8,330 bases of DNA, taken from an uncultured Flavobacteriia bacterium. GTDB lineage: Bacteria > Bacteroidota > Bacteroidia > Flavobacteriales_D > Crocinitomicaceae. The notes beneath the pieces are model-generated. The model saw only the letters and a program-made list of their open reading frames with translations, made no database searches and had not been told where the DNA came from. Both the position numbers and the translations under genes were made by a program. Shown here piece by piece: positions 5,367-8,330 of the stretch. The stretch is taken from positions 1-8,330 of the forward strand of contig CAIYQV010000202.1 of NCBI GenBank assembly GCA_903928365.1, read 5' to 3'. Position 1 is the stretch's first letter; the number at the start of each line of letters is the position of its first letter.

Positions 5367-6017
5367 ATGAAAGCAATGCTTGAGAATTTTTCCATTCAGG
5401 AGTTTAAGAACAAGATTCAGTCCGATAAACAAGCCAAATTGATCACCTATGCCGTTGGTGGTTTATTAGTGTTGATCCTCGGATATTTCGCTTACCGCCA
5501 GTTTATTTGGAAACCGGCCAATGAAAAATCCAAAGATGCTTTTTGGGTTGGTTTGAATTATGCTGCAAAGGATTCGACTGATCTTGCGATTGAAGAATTG
5601 GAACCAGTTGTGAAAAAATACGACGGAAAGATCGGAGGAGAAAACGCACAGTTCGTTCTTGCACGTCAGTACATGGCAAAAGGTGAGTTCAAAAAAGCAC
5701 TTGATCTATTGGAAGATGTCGATGCGAATGACACTTATGTTTCTGCCATGGTTGTTGGTTTGCAGGCTGATTGCCATAGTGAGATGAAAGATTATGAAAA
5801 GGCCTTCAAATTATACCTGGAAGCCGCCGGAATCAATGAAAATGAGATGACGAGTCCGATGTACCTTTTCAAAGCCGGATTGTGTGCTGAGAAAAATAAG
5901 AACTTCGAACAAGCGACTGAATGTTACACGAAAATCCGTGATGACTATTCGGGCTTTGGGAACCAAAAAGCAATCGAGAAATATATCGCTCGCGCTTCAA
6001 ACAAAACAACAAAATAA
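5367..6017 (+). CDS. Membrane-anchored TPR protein
   Basis: A 216-residue protein with a short basic cytoplasmic N-terminus (residues 1-24, including NKIQSDKQAK), one transmembrane segment at about 25-43 (LITYAVGGLLVLILGYFAY), and a periplasmic helical domain built of TPR-like repeats. Recognisable units are AKDSTDLAIEELEPVVKKY (67-85), MAKGEFKKALDLLEDV (103-118), HSEMKDYEKAFKLYLEAA (137-154) and EKNKNFEQATECYTKIRDD (175-193). The layout resembles YfgM-like tail proteins, which associate with periplasmic chaperone systems, but that role is inference. A second ATG at 5376 could also serve as start; 5367 is nearer the promoter and gives the fuller N-terminus. The gene ends six bases before ribH, so the two are cotranscribed. 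I know of no biochemical link between it and riboflavin synthesis. Confidence 0.88.
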   Translation: MKAMLENFSIQEFKNKIQSDKQAKLITYAVGGLLVLILGYFAYRQFIWKPANEKSKDAFWVGLNYAAKDSTDLAIEELEPVVKKYDGKIGGENAQFVLARQYMAKGEFKKALDLLEDVDANDTYVSAMVVGLQADCHSEMKDYEKAFKLYLEAAGINENEMTSPMYLFKAGLCAEKNKNFEQATECYTKIRDDYSGFGNQKAIEKYIARASNKTTK

Positions 6018-6023
6018 AATAGG

Positions 6024-6542
6024 ATGGCGACAGAAGGTCGTAATTTATCTGAATTCAATAAGGACTTTGTTCCAAACGGTGCCGATTTTAAAGTCGGCAT
6101 TGTTGTTTCAGAATGGAATGATTCCATCACCTTGAATTTGCTCAAAGGAGCGAAACAAGCACTTTTGGACGCCGGTGTGAAAGAAGAAAATATCCTTGTC
6201 CGCTACGTTCCTGGCGCATTCGAGTTACCACTTGGATCTCAATATTTCTTGGAATACTCGGACGTAGATGGTGTTGTAGCCATTGGAGTCGTTATTCAAG
6301 GAGAAACGAAACATTTTGATTTTGTATGTGATGGTGCGACACAGGGTATTAAAGACGTTTCTCTTAAATACAATAAACCAGTAGCTTTCTGTTTGTTAAC
6401 AGACAATCATATTCAGCAATCGATTGATCGATCAGGAGGCAAACATGGAAACAAAGGTGTGGAATGCGCCATTGCATGTTTAAAAATGATCGATCTTAAA
6501 AGACAATTCAAGCCCAGCGGACAAATAGGCTTCACCAAATAA
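6024..6542 (+). CDS. ribH: 6,7-dimethyl-8-ribityllumazine synthase
   Basis: RibH condenses 5-amino-6-ribitylaminouracil with 3,4-dihydroxy-2-butanone 4-phosphate to form lumazine, the direct precursor of riboflavin, in the cytosol, normally as a pentamer or 60-mer shell. The 172 residues include VVSEWND (27-33; the Trp-Asn pair equals the usual Phe-Asn), VPGAFELPL (62-70), GVVIQGETKHFDFV (88-101) with the active-site His97, and LTDNHIQQSIDRSGGKHGNKG (125-145) with the phosphate-contacting Arg136. The N-terminal ~20 residues extend a little beyond the shortest family members. It is the second gene of the TPR-ribH unit with a six-base gap (AATAGG) before its ATG. No other rib genes are in the window, so the pathway is scattered, and there is no sign of an FMN riboswitch upstream. 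Confidence 0.96.
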   Translation: MATEGRNLSEFNKDFVPNGADFKVGIVVSEWNDSITLNLLKGAKQALLDAGVKEENILVRYVPGAFELPLGSQYFLEYSDVDGVVAIGVVIQGETKHFDFVCDGATQGIKDVSLKYNKPVAFCLLTDNHIQQSIDRSGGKHGNKGVECAIACLKMIDLKRQFKPSGQIGFTK

Positions 6543-6558
6543 TTGATTTCAACTAGTT

Positions 6559-6581
6559 ATCTCTAAATTCATTTTAGGGGT
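6559..6581 (+). other. Weak hairpin between ribH and glmM
   Basis: ATCTCTAAA (6559-6567) can pair with TTTAGGGGT (6573-6581) across a 5-base loop: nine pairs, two of them G-U. It is not followed by a T-run, so it is at best a weak attenuator or terminator after ribH. Confidence 0.25.
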
Positions 6582-6582
6582 C

Positions 6583-6613
6583 AACTTTCAACTACTAACT
6601 TTTAACTTTCAAC
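6583..6613. repeat. Tandem heptamer array AACTTTC
   Basis: Units AACTTTC, AACTACT, AACTTTT, AACTTTC and a partial AAC follow without gaps, ending five bases before glmM ATG 6619. Shifted by one base, two units read TAACTTT, matching seven of eight positions of the TAnnTTTG -7 element, so the array may also hold the glmM promoter. Confidence 0.65.
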
Positions 6614-6618
6614 ACTCC

Positions 6619-8004
6619 ATGACACTCATCAAATCAATTTCAGGAATTCGCGGAACGATCGGAGGAAAAGTCAATGAAGGATTAACACCCGTGGACGCTG
6701 TAAAATTCGCCGCTGCTTACGGAACATGGTTGAAAAACCGCAATAACGGTTCATCCGTAAAGGTGGTGATTGGAAGAGATGCACGCATTTCCGGAAAAAT
6801 GATTTCCGATCTGGTCATTTCTACGCTTGTTGGTCTTGGAATAGATGTGATCGATCTTGGATTATCTACTACACCAACAGTGGAAGTGGCAGTACCAATG
6901 GAAAACGCTCATGGAGGAATCATTCTGACGGCAAGTCACAACCCAAAGCAGTGGAATGCCTTAAAATTACTGAACGAAAAAGGAGAGTTCATCTCCGGAA
7001 CAGATGGTGAGGCAGTTTTGGCCATCGCAGAAAAGGAGTCTTACGATTTTGCAGATGTAGATTCCTTGGGAAAAGTGACCCAGGATGATTCGTATATGCA
7101 GAAGCACATTGACACCATTTTGAAACTTCCTTTGATCGATGTTGAAGCTATTCGGAATGCAAACTTCAAAGTGGTGGTTGATGCGGTGAATTCTACCGGA
7201 GGAATTTTTGTTCCAGCCTTATTGCGTGCATTGGGTGTGACACAAATCACAGAATTGTATTGCGAACCCAACGGACATTTTCCGCATAATCCGGAGCCAC
7301 TTCCCGAGCATCTAACAGATCTTTCATCAAAGATCAAAGAAGTCGGAGCGGATGTTGGAATTACGGTTGACCCCGATGTCGACCGTCTGGCGCTCGTTTG
7401 TGAAGATGGAAGCGTGTTCGGTGAAGAATACACACTTGTTGCTGTTTCAGATTATGTATTGTCAAAAACACCTGGACCAACCGTTTCCAACCTTTCTTCT
7501 ACTCGCGCTTTACGTGACGTAACTGAAGCACGCGGACTCACCTATGCCGCTGCGGCTGTAGGCGAAGTGAATGTAGTTGCTAAAATGAAAGAGATCGGAG
7601 CAGTGATTGGTGGTGAAGGAAATGGAGGAGTGATCTATCCGGAATTGCATTATGGACGTGATTCACTAGTCGGAATTGCTTTGTTCTTAAGTCACCTTGC
7701 TGAGAAAAAAATGAAGGTTTCGGAATTACGCGACACTTATCCGAAATACACGATCTCGAAAAACAAGATTGAACTTACTCCCGATATCGATGTCGATAAG
7801 CTCCTAATGTTCATGTCTGTGAATTACGCACATGAAGAAGTAGACACCACTGACGGAGTTAAGATCTATATCGGCAAAGAATGGGTGCATTTACGCAAGA
7901 GTAATACCGAACCAATCATCCGTATCTACTCCGAAAGTCAGAATGAACAGATGGCAAATGATCTTGCTGAGCGTATCATTCTCGAGATCAAAGCACTACT
8001 TTAA
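6619..8004 (+). CDS. glmM: Phosphoglucosamine mutase GlmM / alpha-D-phosphohexomutase
   Basis: A full-length (461-residue) alpha-D-phosphohexomutase, most likely GlmM, converting glucosamine-6-phosphate to glucosamine-1-phosphate for UDP-GlcNAc, peptidoglycan and outer-membrane glycolipid synthesis. Four active-site loops are visible: SGIRGTIGG (8-16), the phosphoserine loop TASHNPKQWNALK (104-116, Ser106), the metal loop DPDVDR (251-256), the sugar-binding loop GGEGNGG (331-337), and the phosphate-binding RKSNTEPIIRIYSE (426-439). DPDVDR and RKSNTEP differ from the DGDGDR and SGTEP words of E. coli GlmM and look more like phosphomannomutase/phosphoglucomutase types, so activity on other hexose phosphates is possible; this version is common in Bacteroidota annotations of GlmM. 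Its ATG lies 76 bases after ribH, behind a hairpin and a heptamer array, so it may have its own promoter. Confidence 0.9.
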   Translation: MTLIKSISGIRGTIGGKVNEGLTPVDAVKFAAAYGTWLKNRNNGSSVKVVIGRDARISGKMISDLVISTLVGLGIDVIDLGLSTTPTVEVAVPMENAHGGIILTASHNPKQWNALKLLNEKGEFISGTDGEAVLAIAEKESYDFADVDSLGKVTQDDSYMQKHIDTILKLPLIDVEAIRNANFKVVVDAVNSTGGIFVPALLRALGVTQITELYCEPNGHFPHNPEPLPEHLTDLSSKIKEVGADVGITVDPDVDRLALVCEDGSVFGEEYTLVAVSDYVLSKTPGPTVSNLSSTRALRDVTEARGLTYAAAAVGEVNVVAKMKEIGAVIGGEGNGGVIYPELHYGRDSLVGIALFLSHLAEKKMKVSELRDTYPKYTISKNKIELTPDIDVDKLLMFMSVNYAHEEVDTTDGVKIYIGKEWVHLRKSNTEPIIRIYSESQNEQMANDLAERIILEIKALL

Positions 8005-8087
8005 AATCGTTTTTTACTTCTTGAATAACTGGCTTGGCGGAGAATAATTTACTGTGCCCTAAAATTGAATAATCAAATTCTCAAATT

Positions 8088-8116
8088 TTGAAATCATAAA
8101 ATATATTTTATATTTG
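8088..8116 (+). promoter_or_regulatory. Strong Bacteroidota-type promoter of the antitoxin-like gene
   Basis: TTG (8088-8090) and TATATTTG (8109-8116) are separated by 18 bases, the best -33/-7 match in the window (consensus TTG-N17-23-TAnnTTTG). The ATG follows 17 bases after the -7 element. The odd palindrome TCAAATTTTGA (8081-8091) overlaps the -33 element. Confidence 0.7.
8096..8111. promoter_or_regulatory. Perfect 16-bp palindrome in antitoxin promoter, candidate operator
   Basis: ATAAAATATATTTTAT reads identically on both strands and ends inside the first three bases of the -7 element. Ribbon-helix-helix antitoxins characteristically bind dyads overlapping their own promoter, so this is the natural autoregulatory site. 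It is all A/T, which raises the chance of coincidence. Confidence 0.5.
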
Positions 8117-8133
8117 TATTTCATATTTATATT
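8102..8133. repeat. AT-rich 7-bp periodic array, TATATTT type
   Basis: Units TATATTT (8102), TATATTT (8109), GTATTT (8116, six bases), CATATTT (8122) and ATATT (8129) run up to the ATG. It contains the -7 element and a near-duplicate of it seven bases upstream. Confidence 0.5.
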
Positions 8134-8330
8134 ATGTCAACATTCACCTCAACGCTTCCCGACGATCTACTGCAGGCTTTATCAGATAAAGCACAAGAAC
8201 TTTCTCTTCCAAAAAACAAGATCATCGAAAAAGCATTGCGTATCTATCTGGATCAGTTGAATCGCGCGGCTTATCTTAAGTCCTATAAAAGAATGGCAGC
8301 CGATACCGATATTCAACAGTTGGCCGAAGA
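8134..8330 (+). CDS. Ribbon-helix-helix antitoxin-like protein, C-terminus beyond window
   Basis: Sixty-five codons are visible and the frame is open to the right edge. The sequence shows the ribbon-helix-helix pattern of CopG-like DNA-binding antitoxins: a short N-terminal beta strand TFTSTLP (3-9), helix A DDLLQALSDKAQELSL (10-25), the turn PKN (26-28), and helix B KIIEKALRIYLDQL (29-42), followed by a polar, presumably toxin-binding tail (AAYLKSYKRMAADTDI). Such proteins bind their promoter as dimers and neutralise a toxin encoded just downstream; similar Bacteroidota proteins, as I recall them, sit before MazF/PemK-type endoribonucleases. The toxin, if present, is outside the window, so the toxin-antitoxin assignment is inference. 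ATG 8134 agrees with the fold and with the promoter. A simple stand-alone regulator remains possible. Confidence 0.8.
   Translation, partial: MSTFTSTLPDDLLQALSDKAQELSLPKNKIIEKALRIYLDQLNRAAYLKSYKRMAADTDIQQLAE

Noticed and set aside
6018..6023. AATAGG as a Shine-Dalgarno site of ribH
   Set aside because: AGG directly touches the ATG, too close for ribosome pairing, and other genes here lack such sites.
6543..6618. A riboswitch between ribH and glmM (FMN- or glmS-like)
   Set aside because: The gap is 76 bp and largely heptamer repeat; none of the conserved FMN or glmS element sequence or helices is present.
7041..7433. A 130-codon minus-strand frame inside glmM
   Set aside because: Ser/Thr-rich low-information translation, fully inside a clear gene on the other strand.
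8002..8020. Rho-independent terminator after glmM
   Set aside because: There is a six-base T-run (8010-8015), but the only stem before it is a 4-bp AAAG/CTTT pairing.

Overview
The window looks like a chromosomal segment of a Bacteroidota bacterium, probably a flavobacterium-like lineage. The reasons are inference from several signs: repeated TAnnTTTG-type -7 promoter elements close to start codons, a near absence of Shine-Dalgarno sequences, the recF-DUF721 pair, a membrane TPR gene directly before ribH, and protein sequences that read like Bacteroidota orthologues. Most of it is housekeeping DNA. I see no insertion sequence, prophage, CRISPR array, rRNA or tRNA.

Layout. Bases 1-414 (minus) hold the N-terminal part of a TruC-like tRNA pseudouridine synthase. 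Six bases upstream of it ends an AAA_14/DUF4143-type ATPase (421-1611, minus) with its own promoter. A SAM-dependent O-methyltransferase (1758-2399, minus) diverges from a TrmH/SpoU-family RNA 2'-O-methyltransferase (2494-2976, plus). The latter meets an exported alpha/beta hydrolase (2977-3702, minus) with no base between the two stop codons. Then come a DciA-like DUF721 gene (3810-4112, minus) and recF (4115-5233, minus), two bases apart. A 133-bp divergent promoter region (5234-5366) separates recF from a rightward group: membrane-anchored TPR protein (5367-6017), lumazine synthase ribH (6024-6542) and a GlmM-type phosphohexose mutase (6619-8004). The right edge cuts a ribbon-helix-helix antitoxin-like gene (from 8134).

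Functions fall into RNA modification (TruC, TrmH-like), replication and repair (recF, DUF721/DciA), riboflavin synthesis (ribH), cell-wall amino-sugar precursor supply (glmM), and accessory genes (the ATPase and the probable toxin-antitoxin unit).

The most unexpected signal is in the gaps between genes. Several carry short arrays with a strict 7-bp period but different words: TCCTGAn at 1714-1757, nnnATTY at 3718-3752, nnnRAAT at 3774-3808, AACTTTC at 6583-6613 and TATATTT at 8102-8133. Other regulatory-looking structures are a perfect 16-bp palindrome in the antitoxin promoter and two TTTCAA/TTGAAA dyads between recF and the TPR gene. No gene-free stretch exceeds 300 bases; the longest gap is 146 bp (1612-1757). 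In 8005-8087 I see only a T-run without a convincing stem.
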